DNA of 64,000 nt from Phytophthora sp. 'mugwort' (GCA_033558025.1 JAUCEF010000016.1:3720001-3784000), one strand, 5' to 3'. Shown: positions 45,291 to 55,790, numbered from the stretch's first letter. Numbers and translations: made by a program. Notes: a model not told the origin generated them from the letters alone.

Positions 45291-45700
45291 GCCAGCTCAT
45301 AGTCCGGCCTACGTGACAACGCATCGGCAAGCACGTTGAGCTTGCCAGGCTTGTGCTCGATGCGGAAGTTATATTCCGCGAAGAGGGACAGCCACCTCGC
45401 CATCCGTTGGGACAGATGGGGCGAATATGTCGCCGTCCGTAAGGATGCGTGATCTGTGTAGATCAAAAAGGTCTGTGAGCCCAGGAGGTGCACCCGGAAC
45501 TTGACAAGGGCGTACTTCATGGCAAGCAGCTCCTTGTCATGAACGGGGTAGTTCCGTTCGGCAGCCTTGAGCTGCCTGGACTGAAACGAGATCACTCGTT
45601 CACGTCTGCAGGATCGTTCTGCGCAATGCACATCCGATTGCATAATCAATCGGATGCATCACAGACGACGCTGAACGGGTTCGTCTCGTCCGACAGTGCC
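45290..45700 (-). pseudogene. Gypsy-B RNase H
   Basis: Open minus-strand frame from 45649. FQSRQLKAAERNYPVHDKELLAMKYALVKFR, TFLIYTDHASLRT and FRIEHKPGKLNVLADALSRRPDYEL are the standard Ty3/Gypsy RNase H blocks, with Glu of DKEL and Asp of TDH and ADALS present. The first Asp region, upstream of 45650, is frameshifted. Confidence 0.85.
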
Positions 45701-45860
45701 AGGATAGGCGCCATCTGAACGTTTGCCTTAACATTGTCAAAAGCGTCTTGGTGCTCACGCCCCGGTGTCAGTCGGTATCCTTATGAAGATCTGAAGGATC
45801 TAGCCAGATCCGCATAGCCGTCATTGTAGTTGTGGAGGTAGTTGGCCAAGCTTAACCGCT

Positions 45861-46940
45861 TCATCGGGTCCTTCTGCGAACTTGCCGTTGTCCAAGCCGA
45901 ACTGGCCTTGACCTTCTCCGGGTCGGCTCGAACGCCGACGTTGCTAACGAAGCAACCGAGTTTTCGATCTCTTGCGCCACGAAGACGCAGTTGTCGATGT
46001 TGGCATAGATATTATTCGCTATCACGACCTCTAACACTCGACGAAGATGCTCCAAATGCGCCTCCATGGCTGTCTTGCCTCCGCCGGCACGGCTATGGAC
46101 GAAGATGTCGTCGAAGTACGACTGTGCGTACGCACGCAGTGGTCTAAACAACTGCGTGATGAGGCGATTGAACGTCGCCGGGGCATTAGAAAGGCCCTGT
46201 GGCATCACAAGACACTCGCAGAGTATACCGCTATGGGTGCTCACAGCGGTGAGCGGGATGTCGCTCTCGCGCATCAGGATCTGGTAGTATCCGTCCAAAA
46301 TATCCAGGGCGCTGAATAACTCGCTCGCACCCGGCCATGTTGTTCAACAGCACATCCTTTCGCGTGATGGGTGTCTGGACCGGCATCGTTGCGCTGTTCA
46401 GCTTACTGGAGCATGAACCAGACTCCACTTCCCGTTCGGCTTCCGAACATAGAAGGTTGGCGCCGAGCGCGGGGATTTCGATTCCCGCACCATTCTTGCC
46501 TTGGCCTTAGAGGCAAAGAAGGCACCATGACATCGCACAGCTCGCGAGGCAGTGGCCACTGTCTGTTGACACAGTACTTTGTGCCCGACACGAGATCAAT
46601 CCCGTGCCTGATCCCACGATCCGGTGGGAGTAGAGACAGTGTATCGTTGGACACCACGTCCTCGAACTCCTTTATCAAAGAGCACACGGTATCCTTCGGG
46701 TTCTTGAGAATCTCAGAACCCAAGCGCGAGGCACGCTGGGAGGGGAATGCCTCCAGGCCGCCCTTGTCCATAACCGAGGATGAATTCAATTCCTCTGGAG
46801 TGGACTCTTGCTTCAAGAGTACCACTGCCGCGATTCCCCCAACTTCAGGTCGGCCAGGAAATCTGTCGGCGTCAGCTCTTCGAAGTTCAAAAACTCTGAC
46901 ACCTCGGGCAGCGGCTCTAGCTGCATGCCGTCTGCCTTGA
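45861..46940 (-). pseudogene. Gypsy-B reverse transcriptase
   Basis: Minus strand. At 46825-46450 is the linker and early palm region (LLPPDRGIRHGIDLVSG, QWPLPRELCDVMVP). At 46298-45950 is ILDGYYQILMRESDIPLTAVST, then VMPQGLSNAPATFNRLI and AQSYFDDIFVHSRA with the catalytic FDD intact, then EAHLEHLRRVLEVV and YANIDNCVFVAQEI. This is the best preserved stretch of polymerase in the window. Frames change near 46300 and 45950. Confidence 0.85.
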
Positions 46941-47164
46941 CCTGATGGCCAGTCTTGCCTTCGAGGATATGATAATATCCTTTGACTGGCCGCGCCGGAC
47001 GAACCCGCGTTCTAAGTCGCTTGAAGCGACGCCAGTCTGAAGTGACTTCAGACTCGACTTGCGGTGTCGAGTATGTCGTCGACGGCGACCGTGATGTGGT
47101 ACTTCGTTACCCTCGTCTGCGTACGTCTCATTGACGACGTCCAAAGCCTCTAGGTCTTCGTGTG

Positions 47165-47335
47165 AAACAGGGTTACCCACACAAGAACTGCATTCCGTTA
47201 CTTCTTCTTCAGTTAAAGTCTGGGCGTCCTGGAGTGGAGAAAGGTTACCCACACAGGAAGCGCATTCTGCGCCTTCCTCGCCAGCTTCAGTCTGTGTCGA
47301 CTTGGTGTGGACCTAGGTTACCCACCTGGTCGGTG
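47165..47335 (-). repeat. 72-bp tandem repeat in the Gypsy-B protease-RT linker
   Basis: GGTTACCCAC starts at 47172, 47243 and 47316 (about 72-bp spacing). On the minus strand the unit encodes a CSSCVGNP-like segment of about 24 residues. Two good copies and one partial. Confidence 0.7.
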
Positions 47336-47639
47336 TCACCCGGCACCGCCACTCTTGAAGCCTTGACCGCCCCGGTCTATATTCCGGCGGGGGTATCCGG
47401 TGAGGACTGCCGCAATGGACCAGGTGGAGCTTCTGCCATCATTGCTAGGGTGTCGCTCAATACGTCGGCTGCTCCCGAAATTCACTGAATGCTCTTGCAT
47501 CCCGTCACCCCTTTCGGACGCCCCGGTTCCTGGCTGAGGTGGGAACATGACCCACCAATGCTCTGGCAGTAACTGCGGGCCGGATGGCCCCGATGTCTTT
47601 GTTTCACCAATCTATCCATGGCTCATGTTTCTCGAGCCA

Positions 47640-47976
47640 GGGCATGCCCAGGATCAAGTCATACTTGTCCATCTCTAGGACAGTAAAAAAACAATTCCAT
47701 GCTGGCCAAGCCCTCAAACTTCACAGCTAAATCCACATGGAGCTTAGGAACGGTATTCACCGTTCCGTCGGCCAGTTGTACCGTCACTGTCCCGTTGCCT
47801 TTTCTTTCTCGTAAAGCATCGGCCAAAATGTCGCTGTTCTCCGCAACAGTCTGGTGGTGTGCGGAGTTCTTCGACGCCACGGAGTCTATCAAGCCTCGGA
47901 AGGGATATGTTATCCCCGTACAGTTACTTGTACTACTAGCAGTCCAACACCGCCCTTCTTCGATTCTAGAGTGCAA
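47640..47976 (-). pseudogene. Gypsy-B retropepsin-type protease with altered active site
   Basis: Open minus-strand frame. LIDSVASKN (near 47880) stands where LIDSGASKN is expected: the catalytic Asp is kept, but the following glycine of the DSG/DTG motif is Val. VQLADGTVNTVPKLHVDLAVKFEG follows. A frame shift then leads to MDKYDLILGMPWLEKHEPW (47678-47620), the second conserved block. Confidence 0.8.
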
Positions 47977-48059
47977 AGACTCTTAGGGGCTAAGTCTCCA
48001 TGGTGCGCGCCACCCGCGCACCGCTTATGAAGACTCAAATCTTCCCCAGTAGGGCGCCA

Positions 48060-48966
48060 TGCCCTTACCTACTGGTGTCCTGCGTTCCCTTGCCCATGGG
48101 GTCGCGGCCTTTGCCAGCGACCCTTGAGCGCGATGGGTTTGGGAGGGAAACGCTTTCGTTGGCCTCCTGCAGGACAGGCACATGCCATGTGCCTTAGCAT
48201 ACCACAGACATAGCAGCGAATATCATGCTGCTCAGCGAACCCAATTTCCATGGAAACTGGCCCGCTCGGGGCCCGCGACTTGGTGTCGCTGCCCCTGGCC
48301 ACATCGCCGCCGGCGTGCGTACCTGGCGGTGACTATACTCCTCTTGGAGGGCGACTTGGATTGTTGCTTCCAGAGTATTGGCCTGCACTTGAAACAGCAT
48401 GGTGCGGGCCTACCCTTAGGCCGTCCATGAAAACCGTCACCTTGATGGGTTCATGGATTGGGTTGCCCACGAGGATGCGGGTTAGCTCCCGCATCTCCTG
48501 GATGTACTCGTGCAGATCACGTCGTCTCTGTTTAAATGACAGGAGCGTGACTGCTGGCGGTATCATAGTTCGCCGAGAGGAATGCGGCTCTAAGCTGTTC
48601 ACACAGCTGAGCCCAGGATGCGAAGCATCGAGGCGTTGTCGCTTCCCGCATATACGCCGAATTGAACACGCCCGCTAAGGTTGGAGAGGGTGACAGCCAT
48701 TCGGAGATGCTCCGAAGAAATGAGAGCCGCATCCATTGCGAGAAGTGAAGGGTTTCCCCTTCTTTCCCTTTGTACGGGTTTATCTTCAGCCTCAACGGCT
48801 TGGGGTAGACCAGTTTCGGCTCTGCGGCCGGAACTTGCAGGTTGCTTCGAACATGCTCGATCAGCCCCCGCTCATACATGTCGAACGTGATTACGCGTTC
48901 GACTTGCTCAGCTTGCGTTGACGACCCCAAGCTGCGCAAGGCATTCATTCCAAAGATGCCAGCCAT
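48060..48966 (-). pseudogene. Gypsy-B gag
   Basis: Minus strand. At 48966-48540 are AGIFGMNALRSLGSS, PLRLKINPYKGKEGETLHFSQWM and SWAQLCEQLRAAFLSANYD (capsid-like). At 48602-48333 are RRDLHEYIQEMRELTRIL and IKVTVFMDGLRVGP. Then ANTLEATIQVALQEEYSHRQ, and at 48302-48190 a nucleocapsid knuckle CYVCGMLRHMACAC (C-x2-C-x4-H-x4-C, complete). Starts about 118 bases inside the 5' LTR. Frames shift between the three parts. Confidence 0.85.
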
Positions 48967-49083
48967 CTTACGAACGGACTCAAACTGTGAGTCGTTCAGA
49001 TGAGGAAATCATTCCGGTCCATGTTGCGAGAGGTTTTTACGTAGCAACCCGCGTAGGCGTGGATTGACTACAAATTCTACCAA

Positions 49084-49256
49084 GTGTGACGGGGCACACA
49101 ACACCTTGCTCATAGGAAGTGTGGCTTCCGGAGAGTATACAAACTCTCAGTGAACGGCAGTTCACTAGTCCCTGGTCTGGGAGACTGTTATTAACATTAT
49201 GTAGATTTAAGACTGATAGGTGACCCCTTTTAATGCGTCTACAAACAAACTATTAT
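49084..49256 (-). repeat. Gypsy-B 5' LTR, first piece
   Basis: Begins TGTGACGGGGCACACAACACC. Continues through AGGAAGTGTGGCTTCC, CGGCAGTTCACTAGTCCCT and TAATGCGTCTACA, all matched at 39447-39630. Interrupted at 49256; continues at 52200 and 54822. Confidence 0.85.
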
Positions 49257-49945
49257 TGTGCCTTGCACCTGATTTGCCGAGCTAAATATGGCGTTTATGG
49301 GAAGTGTGTCGCGGTCTAAAATCCGAAAGTTCGCGTAAAGGGCAAACTTAAATCTGAAGCGGGTAGGGGAGAGGACGACTGGTGCCTCGCCCTTAGTAGC
49401 CAAGTCGGCTTGCTCTCATTCGGGAAATCGTCTCCGAGATCCCAGGTGCTAACGGTTGCAGTGGTGGCGCTCTTACCGTGGCTTACAGCGTGGATTTGAT
49501 CTGCTACAGGTTCTGCCAGCACCGGCTGAAGACCCGGGTGACAAGCCTCACTGTTGGTACGCTGCTTGTGGAGAAAAATATGTGATCGAACAGTAGTTTA
49601 ACGCCATGCCTGTACTTCTTCGGAGCTAACATATTCTTTGGCGCTATTATACGATCCTTCAGATACGTTCTAAGTGTCTGAAGCCTTTTGGTCCGTGCGG
49701 CGCCCCAAAGACGCAGGTAGAGCCGCCATCAACTTGCCCCTGCCTGCTCCGGGGTACGGCAACGCCTGGACCTACCGCTGTTGCAATTGCCAGCGTGAAG
49801 CTGTCGTCATTGCTCATACCTGTTGGCTTCTGCGGCTAGTCTAAACAGAGCAGCGTTATTGGGAGGTATGTGGGGGGTAAATGGCTATATTATACGAACG
49901 ATGCAAACGATCTGACCTGTCAATATGCTATAGTCTAATAGGAAG

Positions 49946-50812
49946 ATGCTTGATCCTCCCAGTTGCGTTGCTGTAGATCTGGTAGTGAAAATCGGTGATC
50001 GGAGGGCAAACAGTCGCACTAGTCACGGTGCTGTTACTGCAACGCAGCTTGTCGTTGAAGAACGATATCAATTCTATAGAGAGAAAGGTGAAACGAATTG
50101 CACAGCAAACTCCGATATCGAGTGGGGCGCTGACGCGCCGATCATGCTTAAGCCCAACAACAACGCCACCCAGCCGCAGTACGAGGAGTTGTCTGGTGAT
50201 GAGAGCGCTCTTTCCCAGAAATTGGCATCTCGACGCAGAACTGGGTAAACTACTGCATATGTAGCCAAAACTCTGATCGGATGCGACAGTATAATAACTT
50301 ACGCGTGTTGTTCTCAGTACCGTTTTTAGGCAATATGCTTTTAAGCTAGAGATCTTCATATACGTCAGTGTTGGTCAGAACTCGTCGTTGCGACGTGCAA
50401 CTCAGGCTCGTGTAGCCTCGGCTGCAGCTTAAATCGAAAATCATATAGCAGAGAAAAGGACTGCTGATGACTTTAGGCCAGCATCACGTGCATACTGGGC
50501 AACTAGTCAAGCGCGACAGCCGGAGGGGGGCACGCTTATTGCTCCAACAGGCACTACATCTTCCCAGCTGCAGCATATCGATCAGGCGCAGCGGCGCATC
50601 GATGCTTCTACCCACGCAACCAACAGTGATGCTAAGTTTGCCACCATCCGTTGCCGCCTAAAAGGTGGACAGATTCTCTAGAGCTACATCTAGGTGATCT
50701 ACGTGATGCACTTGAACTTCCAACGTACCCCTTACGACCACCGTTTCTTCAAGCGTTAGAGGTTGATCCACCTAGCGAGAACATGGAGGATGTTGACCAT
50801 AACGAACAATAA
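49946..50812 (+). CDS. Unrecognised reading frames accompanying the Tc1/mariner-like transposase
   Basis: A first frame (49946-50248) encodes VAVDLVVKIGDRRANSRTSHGAV and IEWGADAPIMLKPNNNATQPQYEEL. A second (about 50450-50680) encodes DFRPASRAYWATSQARQPEGGT and GTTSSQLQHIDQAQRRIDAS. A third (50660-50812, ending TAA) encodes SLELHLGDLRDALELPTYPLRP, then DPPSENMEDVDHNEQ. Composition looks protein-like, and a GT...AG intron (about 50246-50318) could join the first two. I recognise no family. The frames converge on the transposase, and the two stops are about 50 bases apart. A decayed gene, or exons, are both possible. Confidence 0.35.
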
Positions 50813-50863
50813 ACACCATTTTGCCCACCACGTATTGGCTTTATTATCGTCTATCAGAGGACG

Positions 50864-51930
50864 CTATCTGAAGAACGTTTTTTCGTGATTGAGTTGACGC
50901 AGCTCATAACCACACTGACGATACAAGTTGTGACCCACCTGCTCTTGTCCTCGTGTGCACTTCACCATAGCTACATCGACGGTTCTTCTGGCGTCGTAGC
51001 GGAATGCCTGATCCATCGCTTGAGAAGTGAAAACCCAACTTCGGTAGGATTCAGCTGTGGAGAATATGTCGGCAAAAATAAAAAGAGCGCCTTGAGAATG
51101 CACAACCTTCTCGAGCTCCTGATAGATATGTATCTTTGCGTTGTCCAGGATAACTATTGATCTAGAGGAGCATTCACACATCAGGAAAATTAGGAACGCA
51201 AAACAATAAAACTCATATCAGAAGTTTCGTACCTGGGCAAGTGCCACGGATTCCAATATGGCGCAATCTTCTCGACGAAAACGTGATGAAATCGAATCCG
51301 GTCGAAAGTCCTTCTGTTGAGTCCCATTAAAAGAACCCACTGGCCGTCGAAGGCAGCCAAACCCGATAGTCTTTCTCCACGACTGAAAGGTAGGGAAACG
51401 ATGTCACAATGTCTAGAGTGTTTCAGTGGGACCACGTTTAGCGACGAAGGGCGTCTCTTCCGTCCTTGGACGTCTCATCAAGGAAGGCAAGCTGATCTGG
51501 ACAGCAATAGAAGGGCCTCAACTGCTTGTAAAAGGTATCAATCTCGCTTGGCACACACGCTCTTGCTCGCTTTGTTAGAACCTTTCTACTGATACCTAAA
51601 TCGAATCGAAGAAGACGACAGATTGAAGGAATAGACGTGTTCAGAAGCGCTTTGAACTTTGCCTTGACTGCTTCCCTGTAGCTCTTCCAGATAAATTCAA
51701 GGGTTCACTTTCATGTACTCTTCTACAAACTCTATCGCCTGTGCCGGCCACCTAGCAGGCATGCAGGTAGGCTTCTTCGGAAGCACCTTTCCGTTTTTCT
51801 TGAAGAGACGATGCCAACGTTTAGTGGAACGCACCGAAACATCTAGCACAGTGGCGACTAATGTCATCTCTACGTCATACATGTATACAAGTACAACAGC
51901 GCGCCAACGCAAATCTACCGACACTGTCAT
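50864..51930 (-). pseudogene. Tc1/mariner-like DDE transposase relic
   Basis: Minus strand. At 51930-51697 is an N-terminal helix-turn-helix with RWRAVVLVYMYDVEMTLVATVLDVSVRSTKRWHRLF and PAQAIEFVEEYMK. At 51435-51190 is RGERLSGLAAFDGQWVLLMGLNRRTFDRIRFHHVFVEKIAPYWNPW (catalytic core). At 51181-50864 is RSIVILDNAKIHIYQELEKVVHSQGA, carrying the second catalytic Asp of the DDE/D domain, then FTSQAMDQAF and a tail EQVGHNLYRQCGY. The stretch holding the third acidic residue (PPYSPQLNPIE type) is degraded near 51060. Confidence 0.8.
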
Positions 51931-52199
51931 ATCTTGAGTAGGAAGCAGTCAAAGTCGAAAGTGAGAATGCACAGGCTGAGTCGCGAGTTAGCCGCAACGA
52001 GCGTGAATGGCGGGTAGCCAGCCGCCATTCCGCGATATTTTATGTAACGAGCGAGGTTTAGATGGCGCGACTGCCATGGTGCCGCCGTAATACGCGATAT
52101 AGCCAACTTTAAAACTGGGCTAATTTCCGATTGGAATGTCTCACAGCATTCTATATTCGCGAAATAGGTTCGTGCCCGCCAAGAACTCTGAAAAGCACA

Positions 52200-52295
52200 A
52201 TATTAATAACCTATAAAGTACTCTAGATGTTATCCTATTTGGGTGGCTCTGAGGTCTTTGTACCATATGTGTGGTATCTATCCGTGACGTTATTA
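52200..52295 (-). repeat. Gypsy-B 5' LTR, second piece
   Basis: ACCTATAAAG..CTCTAGATGTTAT.CTATT.GGGTGGCT...GAGGTC...GTACCATATGTGTGGTA aligns with 39626-39715. Ends with the TTA target of the Harbinger element. Confidence 0.85.
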
Positions 52296-52429
52296 GGGGC
52301 TGGTTTGGCTGTGCAGTGCTGGTTCCGGTTCTACTATGCCGTCAAATTGCAAAACGTGGAGGGTAGGCTTCAGCACTGGTTCACTCGTTCTCAGAGTTGC
52401 TGGTTTTCGCAGCGCCGCTGACATTTATT

Positions 52430-53449
52430 GTTTCCTCGCAGCAGACAACCCCGCCCTCCCCTCCGTCCAGCAAACGCGCGAGATGGCCCTGACTCGGCCT
52501 TCCGCCCCCCGCGGACAACGAAAGTATGCCGTCGCAGTGTACACCTGCACCCGGGGGTGCTCAACTGCCCTGAGAAGCGGAAAACGCTCCACTGCAACAG
52601 ACTGTTCCCGCGACAAAGGCCAAGAGATCCAGGGTGCTTTTCCGAATTAGAGCAGTGTGCTCGAATGGACTGAGAGCATGGTGGAAACCCTGATGCGGTT
52701 GCGTTACACTACACATTCGTCGCTCGGTTTGGTAATGCCAAAAACAACGCAGCTATCGGTGCAACATGGCTTCTGCTTGCTTCGGAGATGAGCCGCCTCT
52801 ACAACAAGGCCATCCCCACGGAGCAGTGCAAGAATAAGGTGTTGATTTCTTTGTTTTGGGATGCACTTGCTAACGCTACGAGGCTAACTAATATAACTCT
52901 GTGGTTTTGTAGGTTAAATGGCTTAAACGCAAGTGGGCTGAGTATAACTCGGATCTGCACGCTACTGGCAATGCTGAGACTCCACTGGTCGAACCGCCTG
53001 CGCTGGCCTTAATGATGGAGTATTGGGCGAGGTAACTAATCGATCATATTGCAATGATGTAGCTACGAGAACCATATTGACTGATATTCTTGTACACGTA
53101 CTATAGTTCCTCAGGTATGCGTGGCCAAACGCCAGATGCCAATACGTTCGCCAACGACGCCAGCGATGTCGCAGCCGACATGAACGACGACTCGGTTAAT
53201 GATGATACTGCGTCAAAAACGACCCAATCAAAGAAGTGGAAGACGATGGCGGACAGTTTTCAAGCGCTGGCTGCTGCCATGTCAATGCCGGCTCCTACCG
53301 CTACTAGCGGCGACATCGCCGGAATAATTGACCAACGCTTCGAAGCGTTGATGCAGCGCCAGGAGGCACAATTAGCTCAGATGCAGATGCAAACTCAGAT
53401 ATTGGTTCGGCTTATTACCAAGTTGGGGAGCAATAATGACAAACAATAA
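52430..53449 (+). pseudogene. Myb/SANT-like protein of the Harbinger element
   Basis: The DNA-binding partner that PIF/Harbinger transposases need. The SANT-like domain reads MVETLMRLRYTTHSSL, then NAKNNAAIGATWLLLASEMSRLYNKAIPTEQCKNK, then KWLKRKWAEYN, with an intron at 52839-52912 between them (GTGTTG...TTTTGTAG). A second intron at 53032-53106 precedes an acidic, Ser/Asp-rich part and a C-terminal coiled-coil-like segment (IIDQRFEALMQRQEAQLAQM, then LVRLITKLGSNNDKQ), ending at 53449. Apart from a one-base shift in the first SANT helix region (near 52730), the gene reads through once the two introns are removed. The start is uncertain; ATG at 52483 is one candidate. Confidence 0.8.
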
Positions 53450-53479
53450 GATTGAAATTGGTATTGACAGCCGACCAGC

Positions 53480-54400
53480 TTGATTTAGCTAGAAGAAAAG
53501 TCGTGCAATATCATCTCTTTTCTGCTTTCCAATTTTGACGCGCTGCTTAGTTTCATTCCGGTCTTGCCGTTAATGTTTTCGCATTGTTTGTGCTTTCAGT
53601 GGCATCATCGTCTTCAAGCTCGGTTCTATCGAGGAAGTTGGTCAACATATTTTGCTAAACAAAGCATGCAACAATGATCCTCACTGACGCTTCTGGTGTC
53701 TGCTCTTCTATGGCCTTCTTCAAATTTCTGAACCGCTCTTTTATTAAGCCCAAAGCACCTTCATTTAACATTCTGCTGAAGGATTATAGAAATTCTAGCG
53801 AGCCTGATGACGCGTCAATAAACCGCCCTCATCCTTGGCCGAGTAGGGTGCCATGACGGCAGGGCCAATGCCGTAGCATGAGTCAGCTAGGACATGGAAA
53901 CCACGGGGAGGAGATGGTAAATATGTCGGCCGAGTCTTGAATACTTCAACGTTTTGGAGTCACTCCAAGAGCCGGGGCGAATGTCGAACGAAATGAAGCG
54001 CTTGAGGTGGTCACAAACGGCTTGCACATTTACAGAAGGATAACCTGATCAAGTATTAGAGAGCTTAGTCATTCAAAAAGCACTAGATAGATTTACTTAC
54101 ATTTGTGATTATACCATCCTTCAAAATCGTCTGGACGCTTGATAGCAAAGAGGGTTCCTTTGATTGCGCCGCCGCAAAACGGGAACACTTTACTGTTGCA
54201 GAAGGCTTCTGCAATAGCATCTCATTCGTGCTGTGTCGTAGGTAACTTAGTGTGCTCAGTCCGTAGCGAGTTTAGAACACGTACTAAAGCGTTTACATAT
54301 ATAATACACCACGTCTTTTATACGCCAAGTCTCGCGATAGCCGCCGGAAGACCCTAAATGAAATAGCATGCACGCTACTCCACTATCAAAGCTATACGTT
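53480..54400 (-). pseudogene. PIF/Harbinger transposase (DDE_Tnp_4-type) relic
   Basis: Minus strand. DAIAEAFCNSKVFPFCGGAIKGTLFAIKRPDDFEGWYNHK (about 54240-54110) is the start of the catalytic domain, but the first catalytic Asp of GAIDGT has become Lys. After a gap come VCDHLKRFISFDIRP, then GFHVLADSCYGIGPAVMAPYSA (second Asp present, about 53910-53840), then NEGALGLIKERFRNLKKAIEEQ (third acidic region, about 53770-53700). Frames shift at least twice. Inactive as read. Confidence 0.8.
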
Positions 54401-54821
54401 TTGTAGGGAACAGAGGAAAGAGAACACGCAAGATACTACACAGCTGCGCAAAACTTGTTTGCGAGCAGCGCAAGTGGAGACTGGACCACGCATCGTAGCA
54501 CGGGTCGTACAGCATAGATTCAAAGTCACTAGAAGCCTCGAGGGGTATACACATTCAAACGAACATCACGGTGCATCAGAAGTTCACAGTCGAAGGCGTC
54601 CGCTGTGGCACAGGTCTTCATGACCACGCGAGCTAAAACAGATGGTGATGGCATTGTCAAAAGCGCAGGATTGTAAATGGAAAACCGAGAACCACCTGCT
54701 CGATGTGGCTCGCGAGTTCTTGAAATGCGATACCTATCAATATTAACTTGACCAATCAACTACGGGTTATGCAACGAGAACAAGAACCGGAATCAGTACC
54801 GTTCAGCAAACAAGCCCCTTA

Positions 54822-54890
54822 CCGTGATGTCATAGTGATATTGGCTACATCACTTAGGGTACACGAGTACACCATTCTAACCCCGTTACA
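54822..54890 (-). repeat. Gypsy-B 5' LTR, third piece
   Basis: CCGTGATGTCATAGTGATATTGGCTACATCAC...CACCATTCTAACCCCGTTACA continues the LTR interrupted at 52295 and closes it with an inverted match to its TGTGACGGGG start. Confidence 0.75.
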
Positions 54891-55790
54891 CGTTTGGCGC
54901 GCTTTGCCATGCTATGCATGGTAAAACGAGAAAAGCCAAGAATGATGTCCGGGTATTCCGCCACCACACGCAGACAAACCAAGGCAGGAGGCCCCTTACG
55001 GCTCAAGCAGAATCCGTAAATGGTGTTGGAGCTAACCCGCCGCAGTCTTGTACCGCCGTTACATACGTTGTACTTATAATGGCAGCATGAGTAGTGCCCA
55101 ACGCTGCTGAGATTACATCACTCTCGTCACTCACGACCACGCATTCTGCAAATTCTGTATCAATTTTTAAGTTTAGGTCGGCGAAACCAAGAAGCGAACT
55201 GCACGTGCAATTCGCTCTTGGCGAATCAAGTACGTGAGGCTTTGATCCCAGCCAAGTCCGTGCTGGTGAATGTGCCGCTCCCCTTGAGCTGCAACATGTC
55301 GCTCGAAGGAAACACACCTTTAGCAGCGAACAGATCCTTAAGACACTTCGAGTATAACAGCTAACATGGTTTCATTATATATTTTTCTGTTCCCGTTGTC
55401 GCTAAAAAATGAGTATGGCTTCGCTGACCTGGAGCCAAACACCCTCCACGAATGTTGCTTTTCGGCGTGATTGACCAAACTATGCGTTGGTACTGCAAGT
55501 CGGGATGCTCGATTGTTGCTGGTGTGCATGGTGCTGATTCCGCTCCTTTGCGCTTACGATTCCCAATCATTTACCGTAGCTATGGAGCTGTTGCTCTTTA
55601 AAGGAAGTTTTTTTGTTTGCACTCGTTGCTGCGGCAGTGGTGGGTAGCGTGGTATACCCCTAGAGTTCCTCCTTGTTGCAAACATGGAATCCGTTTGCGT
55701 GACTCTTTGACTTCCGCACCGAGACGAGCGGTCTGTCATTATTGTTGCCCCCGCGATACGCGCTGATGGGGTACAGGACGACTTGTTCTC
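54891..55790. other. Unassigned 900 bases
   Basis: Minus-strand frames at 55003-55317, 55361-55570 and 55554-55739 look mildly protein-like (e.g. ECVVVSDESDVISAALGTTHA), but I recognise nothing and they do not join. No continuation of MULE-C was found here. Confidence 0.35.

Larger units (their letters stand above)
49257..52199 (-). mobile_element. Tc1/mariner-like element with a second, convergent reading frame
   Basis: Insertion within the Gypsy-B 5' LTR. The LTR stops after AACTATTAT and resumes at ATATTAATAACCTATAAAG. The insert begins TGTGC and ends GCACA, with only weak terminal repeats beyond that. The AT-rich junctions are consistent with a TA target, but the exact duplication is not resolvable. 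It carries a DDE transposase relic (50864-51930, minus) and, in the other half, plus-strand coding-like sequence (49946-50812). At 2.9 kb it is long for this superfamily. Confidence 0.65.
52296..54818. mobile_element. PIF/Harbinger element with TIRs and TTA target duplication
   Basis: Left end GGGGCTGGTTTGGCTGTGCAG...GGTTCCGGTTCT (52296-52332). The right end, inverted, reads GGGGCTTGTTTGCTGAACGG...GATTCCGGTTCTTG (54781-54818). It is flanked on both sides by TTA (52293-52295 and 54819-54821), the standard 3-bp target of this superfamily. Removing it rejoins the Gypsy-B LTR. It contains the usual two genes, a Myb/SANT protein (+) and a DDE transposase (-), arranged convergently. Length 2523 bp. 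Confidence 0.92.
39447..54890 (-). mobile_element. Gypsy-B LTR retrotransposon with three DNA transposons nested in its LTRs
   Basis: LTR ends read TGTGACGGGG...CCCCGTTACA on the plus strand. The 3' LTR is 39447-39740 plus about 41637-41714, split by hAT-B. The 5' LTR is 49084-49256 plus 52200-52295 plus 54822-54890, split by a Tc1/mariner-like and a PIF/Harbinger element. Minus-strand order is 5' LTR, primer-binding-like site (TTGGTAGAATTTG, just left of 49084), gag, protease, RT, RNase H, integrase, a 3' region with an opposite-strand reading frame, polypurine tract (GTGGGGGAGAA, at about 41715-41725), 3' LTR. No matching 5-bp target duplication is seen (GGACG left, CGTTT right), so the pair may have recombined. 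Confidence 0.85.
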
